This document shows, piece after piece, positions 1-8,208 of a DNA stretch of 64,000 nt. The position numbers and the translations under genes are program-made. Source of the DNA: Flavobacterium sp. UBA6721 (lineage in GTDB: Bacteria; Bacteroidota; Bacteroidia; Flavobacteriales; Flavobacteriaceae). Numbering within the stretch: position 1 is the first letter of the stretch; every line of letters starts with the position of its first letter. The stretch is taken from the NCBI GenBank assembly GCA_002454195.1, contig DKIJ01000018.1:8296-72295 (forward strand), written 5' to 3'. The notes beneath the pieces are model-generated. The model made no database searches. It saw only the letters and a program-made list of their open reading frames with translations, and was not told where the DNA came from.

Positions 1-261
1 ATCACCAATAAAGTAGCGATGTTCCTGACGGGTTCCCCCACCAGTGAAAGCAGTAAATTGCATCAACTCATTATTCCAATACCAGCTATAATTTTGCCAA
101 GCATTAATACCATTGTATAATATAGGTTCAAACATACCGCTTGCCCTAATATCGCCTACATTGGTTCTGTTAGGATTTGTATTTATTTCCTCAAAATCAG
201 AAGTACAGCTAGCAAAAACACTAAGAAATCCGATTATTAAAATTTTTATTATTGTTTTCAT
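1..261 (-). CDS. SusD/RagB-family outer-membrane nutrient-binding lipoprotein (N-terminal part only)
   Basis: Translating the minus strand from the ATG at 261 gives an open frame that runs off the window at base 1 (87 codons). It starts with a lipoprotein signal peptide: a hydrophobic stretch ending in the lipobox FASC, whose Cys would be lipidated. The next part carries the EINTNPN-type start usual for SusD-like proteins, followed by a Trp/Tyr-rich helix region. SusD proteins sit on the cell surface as lids over a SusC channel and bind the imported substrate. The gene begins 11 bases after the stop of the SusC-like gene, the usual susC-susD order. The substrate cannot be told because most of the protein is outside the window. 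Confidence 0.85.
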   Translation of the reverse strand, partial: MKTIIKILIIGFLSVFASCTSDFEEINTNPNRTNVGDIRASGMFEPILYNGINAWQNYSWYWNNELMQFTAFTGGGTRQEHRYFIGD

Positions 262-271
262 TACGTTATTT

Positions 272-3200
272 TTAGAAAGAAAGTTGAACGTTTAATCCGT
301 AAGTTCTAGTCATTGGAAAAGTCATCGCTTCAATACCTTTATAAATATTTGAACCGTTTAACATTCCTGTGTCAGGATCATATTGAGGAAAATTGGAAAT
401 ACTAAATAGATTTGTAGCATAAGCACCAAAACTCACTTTTTGGAATACCCCAATTTTGCTAACTAATTTTGCAGGTAAGTCGTAATCTAATCGTAACTCT
501 CTTAATTTTAAATAAGAAGTATCGAAAGTATTCATTTCTGTATTATTACGGTTCCAGATATAATTATTGTAATAGGTTTGAATATTATTAGTCACCGTAT
601 TATTTTTAGTATACGTAACTGTTCCATCCGTATTTTGAATGGCATTTACTCCTGGATGCACTAAACCATCGTATCTACCTTCAATAGAATTGTTAAGTTT
701 TCCTTGGTAGGATAAAGCAAAGTTGGTTACTGAAAAAGCATTCCCACCCATCTGAGCCGCAAAAGTAGCCGACAATGATAGATTTTTATACTTAATTCGT
801 TGTACCATACCCGCTCTCCAATCTGGATTAACTTTTCCAATTTTTGTATCTGGAGAATTATCCAGTACTGGATAACCTTCAGAATTTACGATGTGCATCC
901 CTGAAGCATCAATTTCATTTCCATTTTCATCAATATAAGTTGCTCCATCGGGTGCTCTTTGAAATCCTCGCCCGTAGATAACGTGCATTTCTTGTCCTAC
1001 ATAGGAATACACATAAGTTCTACTACCTATAGTAGTTCCCATATCGGTTTGTAGTGGCACACTTGGATCCCAACCTTCTTGAAGACTTTTTAATTTATTT
1101 TTGTTTTTTGACCAAGTAATATCAAAATCCCATTTAAAATTTTTAGTTCTGATAGGGGTAAAACTTGCTGATATTTCTAGTCCTTGATTTGAAATTTCTC
1201 CAGCGTTAATTGTCATTCCTGTTGCTCCAGTAATCTGATCGACATCAACTGAAACGATTTGATTAGTAGTTGAAGAATAGTAGGTAGTAACATCAAAACT
1301 TATTCTGTTTCTGAATAATTTGGCTTCAATTCCAGCTTCCCAACTTTCAACATTTTCGGGTTTTATTAATGGATTTGGAATATCCCCTGGTAAAGTATAA
1401 CCTCCAGGAAACGATGTGTTACTGTATACCTGATCTAATGAATAAGCTGATGTATCATTACCCACATTTGCCCATGAAAATCGGGTTTTTAGCATATCAA
1501 TCCAAGCTGCATTTTCCTTAAAATTAAATGTCTTATCTAATAAAACACTCGCTGCAACAGATGGGTAAAAATAAGACCAATTTCCTCTAGATAATGTACT
1601 TGACCAGTCATTACGACCTGTAATATCTAAGAAATAAGCATCATCCCAACTTAATGACACTAAACCATATAAACTATTAACCACTTTTTTACTTCTGTAG
1701 TTGTATGGATCTGGGTTAACGCCTGTTGGTAAATTTGTAGTATGGAAGATTCCTTCCTCACCTAATTGACTCAATGCTATTTTGTTATTAAAATATTCGT
1801 TAACACGATTATTTCCTCCTAACATCGTTGAAAGACCAAAGCGACCATTCTTGGATTCTTTGTTATAACGAAGCATAAAATCGTTATTATTTTCTACAGA
1901 CCTTACAGTTTGTTCTCTGTAAAATCCATTTTCATAACCTTCGGTATAAAAAGGCTTACGTTGTGTTCTAAATTCATCAGACCAATCTAAACCAGAACGC
2001 AAATCAAGTGTCAAACCTTTCAAAATGTCAAAAGTTAAACCAATACTTCCAAATACTCGATTTTTATCTTGGGTATTCAATGCTTCATAAAGCGTACGGT
2101 ATGGATTAAAAGATCCTGAAGCAGGGAAAACAAGCCCCATTCCGTTTTGACCAGCAGCAGACCAGTTTGCATAATTATAACGTCCATTAAAATATTCATT
2201 TTTCCAATCTTGAATACTACTTACATTAAATCCCCAAGCTAGAGCATACATCGGATTTGTTTCATCATAACCACTCACTGGCATATTGTCACTCGTCTTT
2301 TTATAATAATTAACTTTAGTATTTAATTTAATTTTGTCTGAAACCGGAGTATTAATAGCTAGCGAAATGGTATTTCGATTAAAACCTGTATTAGGCATTA
2401 TCCAATCGTTTTTAAAATCAGTTACCGAAAAACGCGTAGATGTTCCTTTCCCGTTATTACCATTTATACTAATCGTTTTATCTACTGTTAAACCAGTTTT
2501 AAAAAGCCCTGTATACCAATCATCTTGATACACCCAAGGTAACTTAGTAAAAGTATTGTCATCCCAATTTTTTGAAGCATATAAATACCTAAGCTTGTTT
2601 GCATCAAACTTTTCTCCGAAAGTATATCTGGAATAATTACGTGATTGAGCAACGCCATCAGAAGCCATTTCTGAAGAAATATCCCAAAGTGAATATTCAC
2701 TGGCTCCCATATCAGCACCATTTCCATACTGGGTTTGAAAATCGGGAAAATATCCTGCTCTTTCAAAAGTTACCGAAGAGTTTACACTAACACCAAGACC
2801 TTTAGTTGTTTTACCAGCTTTAGTTGTTATAAGAATTGCTCCATTAGCTGCTCTTGATCCATACAATGCAGCTGCTGCTGGACCTTTTAACACTGAAACA
2901 GATTCGATGTCATCAGGATTAATATCACTCATACCATCACCATAATCTACAGGAGCATCGGATTGAGCATAGTTACTTACAGCATTTGTAGAAGTCATTC
3001 CTGAATTTACGGGTACTCCATCGATAACGAACAATGCTTCATTATTACCATAATTCAAAGACTGATCTCCACGTAAAGTCACACGAATAGAACTACTTGG
3101 ACCTGAATTAGCCGTAGTAAATGACAATCCTGCAACTTTACCATTCAAACTATTTAACCAGTTTCCAGAAACCGTTTTGGTAATTTCATCACTTTTAACT

Positions 3201-3859
3201 TTAGCAACCGAATAACCCAAGGATTTCTCCTCGCGAGAAATATTCAATGCAGTAACCACTACCTCATCCATTGCAACTACATCTTCTTGCATGGTTACTT
3301 TATAAGCACCACCCGCCTTGATTGACTGCTCAAAATTTTGCATTCCTAAATAGGAAAAAACCAGAGTACTGTTTTCAGGAGCTTCTAAATTAAATTTCCC
3401 ATCAAAATCTGTCAGGACTACTGTATTAGTCCCTTTGACAAGAACATTTACAGCAATTAACGGTAAACCATTTACATCTTTTACTTCACCATACACCTTT
3501 ACTTTTTTTAAAGCTGTGAATGTGATTGTCGAGCCATTAATCATATAACTCAAGTGAGCATCGCGACTAATTTGATTTAAAACGGTTCTTAATTTTTGAT
3601 TATTAAAATTATAAGTAAACAGCTTTTTATTGCTCAGGACTTCATCTGAAAAACTGAACTGACAGTTTGCTTCTTTTTCTAATTGATTAAAAAGATGTGG
3701 TAATGTGGCGTTTTTTACATTAAAACTGATTGTTTTTTCGAGAGTACTTTGAGCCATTACAGATTGTGAAGTCATTCCCCACAACGCAAATAGCATGATA
3801 AAAAGCTTTAAAATTGTAAAGGACTCTAAATTCCTTTTTTTGTATAAATTTAATTTCAT
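272..3859 (-). CDS. SusC/RagA-like TonB-dependent outer-membrane transporter with STN signalling domain
   Basis: This 1195-residue protein imports a nutrient across the outer membrane using TonB energy. In order it shows: a signal peptide (about residues 1-36, ending VMAQ); a secretin/TonB N-terminal (STN) domain (about 40-115); a carboxypeptidase-regulatory-like beta domain (about 118-200) including VNVLVKGTNT; a plug domain (about 205-350) with VFVIDG-like and SVLKGPAAAALYGSRAANG motifs; then a long beta-barrel ending in Phe, as outer-membrane proteins do. The STN domain is the part that contacts a FecR protein in the periplasm, and a FecR gene and an ECF sigma gene lie directly upstream. 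So the transporter probably senses its own substrate and turns on its operon. Substrate unknown. Confidence 0.95.
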   Translation of the reverse strand: MKLNLYKKRNLESFTILKLFIMLFALWGMTSQSVMAQSTLEKTISFNVKNATLPHLFNQLEKEANCQFSFSDEVLSNKKLFTYNFNNQKLRTVLNQISRDAHLSYMINGSTITFTALKKVKVYGEVKDVNGLPLIAVNVLVKGTNTVVLTDFDGKFNLEAPENSTLVFSYLGMQNFEQSIKAGGAYKVTMQEDVVAMDEVVVTALNISREEKSLGYSVAKVKSDEITKTVSGNWLNSLNGKVAGLSFTTANSGPSSSIRVTLRGDQSLNYGNNEALFVIDGVPVNSGMTSTNAVSNYAQSDAPVDYGDGMSDINPDDIESVSVLKGPAAAALYGSRAANGAILITTKAGKTTKGLGVSVNSSVTFERAGYFPDFQTQYGNGADMGASEYSLWDISSEMASDGVAQSRNYSRYTFGEKFDANKLRYLYASKNWDDNTFTKLPWVYQDDWYTGLFKTGLTVDKTISINGNNGKGTSTRFSVTDFKNDWIMPNTGFNRNTISLAINTPVSDKIKLNTKVNYYKKTSDNMPVSGYDETNPMYALAWGFNVSSIQDWKNEYFNGRYNYANWSAAGQNGMGLVFPASGSFNPYRTLYEALNTQDKNRVFGSIGLTFDILKGLTLDLRSGLDWSDEFRTQRKPFYTEGYENGFYREQTVRSVENNNDFMLRYNKESKNGRFGLSTMLGGNNRVNEYFNNKIALSQLGEEGIFHTTNLPTGVNPDPYNYRSKKVVNSLYGLVSLSWDDAYFLDITGRNDWSSTLSRGNWSYFYPSVAASVLLDKTFNFKENAAWIDMLKTRFSWANVGNDTSAYSLDQVYSNTSFPGGYTLPGDIPNPLIKPENVESWEAGIEAKLFRNRISFDVTTYYSSTTNQIVSVDVDQITGATGMTINAGEISNQGLEISASFTPIRTKNFKWDFDITWSKNKNKLKSLQEGWDPSVPLQTDMGTTIGSRTYVYSYVGQEMHVIYGRGFQRAPDGATYIDENGNEIDASGMHIVNSEGYPVLDNSPDTKIGKVNPDWRAGMVQRIKYKNLSLSATFAAQMGGNAFSVTNFALSYQGKLNNSIEGRYDGLVHPGVNAIQNTDGTVTYTKNNTVTNNIQTYYNNYIWNRNNTEMNTFDTSYLKLRELRLDYDLPAKLVSKIGVFQKVSFGAYATNLFSISNFPQYDPDTGMLNGSNIYKGIEAMTFPMTRTYGLNVQLSF

Positions 3860-3907
3860 AATTTAGTGTTTTCTATTAAGCAAATAGGATTTAAAAAATT
3901 TAAGCTG

Positions 3908-3941
3908 ACTGGAATTGTTGACGCAATTCCAGTTTTTTTTT
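3908..3941 (+). terminator. Perfect 10-bp stem-loop plus T tract between fecR-like and susC-like genes
   Basis: ACTGGAATTG (3908-3917) and CAATTCCAGT (3924-3933) form a perfect stem with the loop ttgacg. A run of nine T follows on the plus strand. As an intrinsic terminator it points to the right, opposite to all neighbouring genes, so it would stop transcripts antisense to the SusC gene. On the minus strand it would be a hairpin in the untranslated leader of the SusC gene, without an immediate U tract. Confidence 0.55.
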
Positions 3942-3967
3942 CTAATTCTGGATTTTATTCATAGTGT

Positions 3968-4933
3968 TTATTTAATTAGTATCGAGTCGTTTTTAATTGT
4001 ATATTGAATACCAATCATAAATTCCATACTTTTAAGTACCGATTCAATTGGTTCATTTTTATAAGAAGCACGAATCTTTCGATTTAAAATTCTTTCGGAT
4101 TTACAATCTACTTTTACGTTATACCATTGTTCAATTCTGTTAAAAGCTTCTTTAGCTGTTATTGCATCAAAACGCAGTATGTTTTTATGCCAATCTGTAT
4201 AGACCGCAGCATCTACAGCTTCTTCAACCAAATCGCCTTCCACTGAATTGAAAACAACCTGAGTATTTTTTTCTAAAATGAAATGTTTTTTTGTTAATGT
4301 GTTTTCAACCCTAACCTTTCCGGATTTCACAATTACTTGAAATTGCTGTTTTTTATTGATAACATTAAAAGAGGTTCCTAAAACTGTTGTTTTGAAATTT
4401 CCAGATTGCACAATAAATGGTTTATTAGGATTCCTTTTAACTTGAAAAAAACCCTCTCCTTTTAATTCCACATTCCGTTTATCATCTACAAATTGTTTTG
4501 GATATTTTAGTGTAGCTCCAGAATTTAAAAAAACTAAAGAACTATCAGGAAGTACTATATTGATGCGTTCACCAGTTCTACTAGTAACTGATATATATTG
4601 AATTTCTTGAGGATTAAAAATGGTAGATTTTAAAAGAATTCCTAAACCCAACAAAGTGACTATAGTTGCTGCAACAGCCCAACTTTTACTAAATTTAATT
4701 AGCTTTCTTTTTTCAGATTGTTCAATTTTATAGCGTAGCATTTTTAATCCACGCTCTAAACTAAATTCATCTTCAAAGTTTATTGATTTACCTTGAAAAG
4801 TATCAAGTAATATATTATACTTCTTACTATATTCATCATTCAAAAGATAGTGTTCAAGCAAATACTTTTCTTCTTCTGAAGCGGTATTATTCAAATATCG
4901 TAATGCAATTTCGTAAAAAACTTCGTCTTTCAT
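3968..4933 (-). CDS. FecR-family anti-sigma factor
   Basis: A 321-residue membrane-bound regulator that holds the ECF sigma factor inactive and relays the signal from the STN domain of the transporter. Visible parts: a cytoplasmic N-terminal region (about 1-80) that would bind the sigma factor; one transmembrane helix near residues 86-105 (SWAVAATIVTLLGLGILL); a periplasmic FecR domain with the typical RTGERINIVLPDSS stretch and a GEGFFQV motif; and a C-terminal domain of the DUF4974 type (about 250-321) with FDAITAKEAFNRIEQWYNV. It lies between the sigma gene (82 bases upstream) and the SusC gene (108 bases downstream), all in one direction. Confidence 0.93.
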   Translation of the reverse strand: MKDEVFYEIALRYLNNTASEEEKYLLEHYLLNDEYSKKYNILLDTFQGKSINFEDEFSLERGLKMLRYKIEQSEKRKLIKFSKSWAVAATIVTLLGLGILLKSTIFNPQEIQYISVTSRTGERINIVLPDSSLVFLNSGATLKYPKQFVDDKRNVELKGEGFFQVKRNPNKPFIVQSGNFKTTVLGTSFNVINKKQQFQVIVKSGKVRVENTLTKKHFILEKNTQVVFNSVEGDLVEEAVDAAVYTDWHKNILRFDAITAKEAFNRIEQWYNVKVDCKSERILNRKIRASYKNEPIESVLKSMEFMIGIQYTIKNDSILIK

Positions 4934-5015
4934 TTAATTTTATCTTTTACTGTAAAGACCCTTTTTTGGCAGTAGACCTACCATTGAAAGACGTTACTAA
5001 ATAGTTACCAAAACA

Positions 5016-5582
5016 TCATGAAAATAAAATCAAAAGAATTGAGGAAATAAATTGCGATTCGTATTGCGAAACATGCTTTATCGCTTCAAGCATTTGTTTT
5101 TGAACTGTATTTACTGAAATACCTAATTTATCAGCTATCTCTTTGTATTTTAAGCCATCAATTCGATTTAATTTGAAAATTATCCTTCGTTGAGGTGGCA
5201 ACTCATTTATAATTAATTCAATACGGTTTTTAACCTCGTTATATTCTAAGGAATCACTACTATAATAAGGTGAAAGTTTTAAATGTAAATTACTTAGATC
5301 TTCGTCAAAAGAAGTTGATTGTGTGTTTCTAATCACTTTTAATGATTGATTCTTTGTTGCTACAAATAAATAGGCTTTTAACGAACTGCTAATAGTTAGT
5401 GTTTTGCGATTTTGCCAGATGTTGAAGAACACATCTGAAACGACTTCTTCTGCCAAACTTGAATCGACAACATACTTTTTAGAAAATAAGCACAGACTAA
5501 AGTAATATTTTTGAAACAACTGTTCTAAAGCCAATTGGCTATCTTTTTTAACAGATTCAAACAGGATTTCATCTGGTTTCAT
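5016..5582 (-). CDS. ECF RNA polymerase sigma factor (Bacteroidota sigma-70 family 1, FecI/RpoE-like)
   Basis: This 188-residue protein has the two regions of an ECF sigma factor. Region 2 (about 18-85) shows FQKYYFSLCLFSKKYV and AEEVVSDVFFNIWQNR. Region 4 (about 125-175) shows ELPPQRRIIFKLNRIDGLKY followed by a helix-turn-helix, KEIADKLGISVNTVQKQM. It would direct RNA polymerase to the promoter of the transporter operon when released by the downstream FecR-like protein. The first gene of the locus; no clear TAnnTTTG promoter was found upstream, although TATTTTTTG lies just before its ATG. Confidence 0.93.
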   Translation of the reverse strand: MKPDEILFESVKKDSQLALEQLFQKYYFSLCLFSKKYVVDSSLAEEVVSDVFFNIWQNRKTLTISSSLKAYLFVATKNQSLKVIRNTQSTSFDEDLSNLHLKLSPYYSSDSLEYNEVKNRIELIINELPPQRRIIFKLNRIDGLKYKEIADKLGISVNTVQKQMLEAIKHVSQYESQFISSILLILFS

Positions 5583-5976
5583 TTATTCAAAAAATAGTAT
5601 TATTATTTTCAGTAAAACTATTTCTTCAATTTATAATCCCTGTTATAATAAAATTAAATTAACGTTACTTAATTTCAACTCGAAAATTCCAACACACTAA
5701 AGATTCATAATATTTCAAAACCTAATGTGCTTAAAAACAAAATCTTACCAAATAACTAGCATTCCCTTTTAAAAACTTTACAAAATATCATATCGTATTT
5801 AGCAACTCATTCAGATGAAATTTAAGGAATTAAAAAAGAGTTTTAAAATGACTAATCTAATCATCTTAAAACTCTTCAATGAAATTATTTAAAATTGTAA
5901 ATCTAATTTGTTTCTATAATCTACAGTTATAGAATCTGAAACAAAATTTTTATTTGCTCATTAACTAAAAGCATCA
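5583..5976. other. 394-bp intergenic region
   Basis: No credible coding frame. It holds the terminator at 5831-5876 and a small inverted repeat, TTCTATAA (5912-5919) with TTATAGAA (5927-5934). The stretch next to the sigma gene is very AT-rich and presumably contains its promoter, which I could not place. Confidence 0.6.
5831..5876 (-). terminator. Intrinsic terminator of the DUF2007/DEAD-like operon
   Basis: AAGAGTTTTAAAATGA (5836-5851) pairs with TCATCTTAAAACTCTT (5861-5876), with one mismatch and a 9-nt loop. On the minus strand it is followed by a run of U (complement of the A run at 5832-5837). It lies about 100 bases after the stop codon of the DUF2007 gene. Confidence 0.7.
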
Positions 5977-6195
5977 TTAAATATTCAATCGAAAGGCCTC
6001 AATAACAGGATTTACCTTAGCAAATTCAGTTTCCTGAACAAACAATTCAACAGCAGCGCCCATGCTCCCAAAACCTGCTAATCGCGCCGATTGAATGTTG
6101 TCTTTCATCAATACTTCCACACCTATGGCTTCTATTTTTTCCTTCAAAGCCAAAGCCAAAACTTCACTCCCCGAAAACACTTTCATCAATCCCAT
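5977..6195 (-). CDS. DUF2007-type small protein (putative signal-transducing protein family)
   Basis: A 72-residue cytosolic protein without signal peptide or membrane helix. The pattern KVFSGSEVLALALKEKIEAI followed by a short beta-rich middle and a C-terminal 'VNPVIEAFRLN' helix matches the DUF2007 fold, which resembles PII-like ferredoxin folds; its molecular role is not known. It starts 11 bases after the stop of the DEAD-like gene and is probably co-transcribed with it. An internal Met at residue 4 is an equally possible start. Confidence 0.75.
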   Translation of the reverse strand: MGLMKVFSGSEVLALALKEKIEAIGVEVLMKDNIQSARLAGFGSMGAAVELFVQETEFAKVNPVIEAFRLNI

Positions 6196-6206
6196 CTTAT
6201 TCTTAT

Positions 6207-6875
6207 TTAGTTATTAGCATTTTCTTCGTTACCTTCTTCTTCTTCAAAATCGTCATCCTCTCCCTCCTCGAAGTCAAATTCGTAAGGTTCAATTAACATT
6301 TTATCGGCTAATATTGCCACTCTTTCTGTATATAAATCCGAAAAAATGATGCGTTGCGTTTTAGCAATGCTATCAGAAATACGCATAATTTTAGTCTCAT
6401 GACGCGCTCGTAACAACACATCGGCATCGTCTATAACAAACATTTTCAAACGGTTCACATTATAACCCGCTGTTGAAAACATATCGCTTAACTTGGTAGG
6501 TGTACCAATTAAAACATCAATTCCAGTAGAAACATAATTCTTATCGTAATCCATGTCGCCTTTTTCATGAACACCATAGACTTCCAAGCTGGTATGTTTT
6601 CCGTACTTTTCGAAAAGCTCTTCCATTTCCAGAACTTTAGCCTTGTCTTCCACCATTATCAAAGCTCGTGGCGATTCTTCATTGCTGCCTGCTAATCGCT
6701 GAATCACATTCATCACAATTGCTGTGGTTTTCCCGCTTCCTTTAGGTGCAAAAATCACACAATCTGCCCCACTTTTTAAGGTTGAAAAAGTTTCTTTTTG
6801 GACTTCATTTGCCTCGGTTAATCCGTTTTCAACTAATCCTAGTTGTAACTTTTCGTTTATTTTTTTTAGTTTCAT
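6207..6875 (-). CDS. Single-domain DEAD/DEAH-box-like ATPase without helicase C-terminal domain
   Basis: The 222-residue protein resembles only the first RecA-like domain of a DEAD-box RNA helicase. Visible: a Q-motif-like start (EANEVQKETF, 21-30), Walker A APKGSGKTT (43-51), GTPTKL (125-130), and DDAD (149-152) in place of DEAD. Motif III, normally SAT, reads SDL (179-181). The second RecA domain, which full helicases need for unwinding, is missing, and the last 20 residues are almost all Asp/Glu/Asn. The frame is intact, so it is not an obvious pseudogene. It could be a nucleotide-dependent RNA binder or a regulator of a full-length helicase; this is inference. Confidence 0.8.
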   Translation of the reverse strand: MKLKKINEKLQLGLVENGLTEANEVQKETFSTLKSGADCVIFAPKGSGKTTAIVMNVIQRLAGSNEESPRALIMVEDKAKVLEMEELFEKYGKHTSLEVYGVHEKGDMDYDKNYVSTGIDVLIGTPTKLSDMFSTAGYNVNRLKMFVIDDADVLLRARHETKIMRISDSIAKTQRIIFSDLYTERVAILADKMLIEPYEFDFEEGEDDDFEEEEGNEENANN

Positions 6876-6882
6876 ATTTTTA

Positions 6883-6911
6883 GTTATGAGTTATGAGTTA
6901 TGAGTTATGAG
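6883..6911. repeat. Tandem 7-bp repeat (GTTATGA, four units)
   Basis: Four consecutive copies of GTTATGA lie directly before the start codon of the DEAD-like gene, in what would be its leader. It is one of a series of locus-specific short word repeats in this window. Confidence 0.85.
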
Positions 6912-6948
6912 GTTACATTTCTAACCTATAACACTTAACTTTTAACTT

Positions 6949-8112
6949 TTATTTAGAAGCAAATAGCTTTACATCTGTTTCAGATATTTGGCTTCCGCCA
7001 AGGATAATAAGGCGTTCCACCACATTTCGTAATTCACGGATATTTCCCGTCCAATCGTAAGCCTGTAATAATTTGATCGCTTCATCGGAGAATTTCTTAA
7101 CGGCTGTTCCTTGCTCTGATGCAATTTTTTCAGCAAAATGACTCACCAATAAAGGAATATCATCTCGACGGTCATTCAATGAAGGAACCTTGATTAAGAT
7201 GACTGCCAATCGGTGGTACAAATCTTCTCTGAAACGTCCTTCTTCGATTTCTTTTTTCAAATCCTTGTTCGTTGCTGCTACCACGCGAACATCTACTTTG
7301 ATGTCTTTATCGGCACCTACTCGAGTAATGATATTTTCCTGTAAAGCACGCAACACTTTGGCCTGAGCCGAAAGACTCATATCTCCAATTTCATCCAAAA
7401 AAATAGTTCCTTTATCTGCTGCTTCAAATTTACCAGCTCTATCTTTTACCGCCGAGGTAAAAGCTCCTTTTACGTGACCAAACAATTCGCTCTCTATCAA
7501 TTCAGATGGAATTGCAGCACAGTTTACTTCTATTAAAGGAAAAGAAGCACGCTCACTCTTTTCATGCAATTGGTGCGCTACTAACTCTTTTCCGGTTCCA
7601 TTAGGTCCCGTAATCAATACACGAGCTTCGGTTTGCGCCACCTTATCAATTATCATTTTGATATGATTAATAGCTTCGCTCTCCCCAATCATTTCGTAAT
7701 TTTTGCTCACTTTTTTCTTTAGAATTTTATTTTCAACTACCAGCTGTTTTCTATCTAAAGCATTACGAACGGTATTTAACAGACGATTCAAATCAGGTGG
7801 TTTTGAAATATAATCAAACGCCCCTAAACGCATCGCTTGTATAGCTGTTTCCATGTCGCCATGTCCTGAAATCATGACGATTGGAATTTCGGCTTTTATT
7901 TTTTTGACTTCTTCCAGCAATTCGACCCCATCCATTTTAGGCATCTTGATGTCGCATATTACCAAGTCGTAATCGTTATTTTTAATTTTTTCGTAACCCG
8001 ATACACCATCTTCAGCTTCTTCGACTTCATAAGTATCATTCTCCTCCGTAAGGATTCTTGTTAGTACTCTTCGAATAGCTGATTCGTCTTCGATTATTAA
8101 TATTTTACTCAT
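6949..8112 (-). CDS. Sigma-54-dependent response regulator (receiver + AAA+), no HTH domain
   Basis: The 387-residue protein has an N-terminal receiver domain (about 1-120) with the acidic pocket (D9, E8) and the phospho-acceptor D54 in VICDIKMPKMDG. It is followed by a sigma-54 activator AAA+ domain (about 140-375): Walker A GPNGTGKE (169-176), Walker B GTIFLDEIGD (235-244), and the sigma-54 contact loop reading GAFTSA (216-221) rather than the usual GAFTGA. The protein ends at VKLFASK, straight after the AAA+ lid, so the Fis-type DNA-binding helix-turn-helix of NtrC proteins is absent. It may act from solution or through partners. No histidine kinase gene is adjacent. Confidence 0.93.
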   Translation of the reverse strand: MSKILIIEDESAIRRVLTRILTEENDTYEVEEAEDGVSGYEKIKNNDYDLVICDIKMPKMDGVELLEEVKKIKAEIPIVMISGHGDMETAIQAMRLGAFDYISKPPDLNRLLNTVRNALDRKQLVVENKILKKKVSKNYEMIGESEAINHIKMIIDKVAQTEARVLITGPNGTGKELVAHQLHEKSERASFPLIEVNCAAIPSELIESELFGHVKGAFTSAVKDRAGKFEAADKGTIFLDEIGDMSLSAQAKVLRALQENIITRVGADKDIKVDVRVVAATNKDLKKEIEEGRFREDLYHRLAVILIKVPSLNDRRDDIPLLVSHFAEKIASEQGTAVKKFSDEAIKLLQAYDWTGNIRELRNVVERLIILGGSQISETDVKLFASK

Positions 8113-8122
8113 ACTTTTTAGA

Positions 8123-8145
8123 TTCTAAAGTTCTAAGTTACTAAG
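8123..8145. repeat. Short word repeat (TTCTAA/CTAAG)
   Basis: Near-repeats of TTCTAAAG, TTCTAAG and TTACTAAG follow each other in the gap between the response-regulator and ABC-permease genes. Same style as the other short word repeats of this window. Confidence 0.5.
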
Positions 8146-8208
8146 ATTATATTTTCTTTTCTTACTATTATAGAAAACTTAACAACTTTGACACTTAGTT
8201 ACTTCAAA

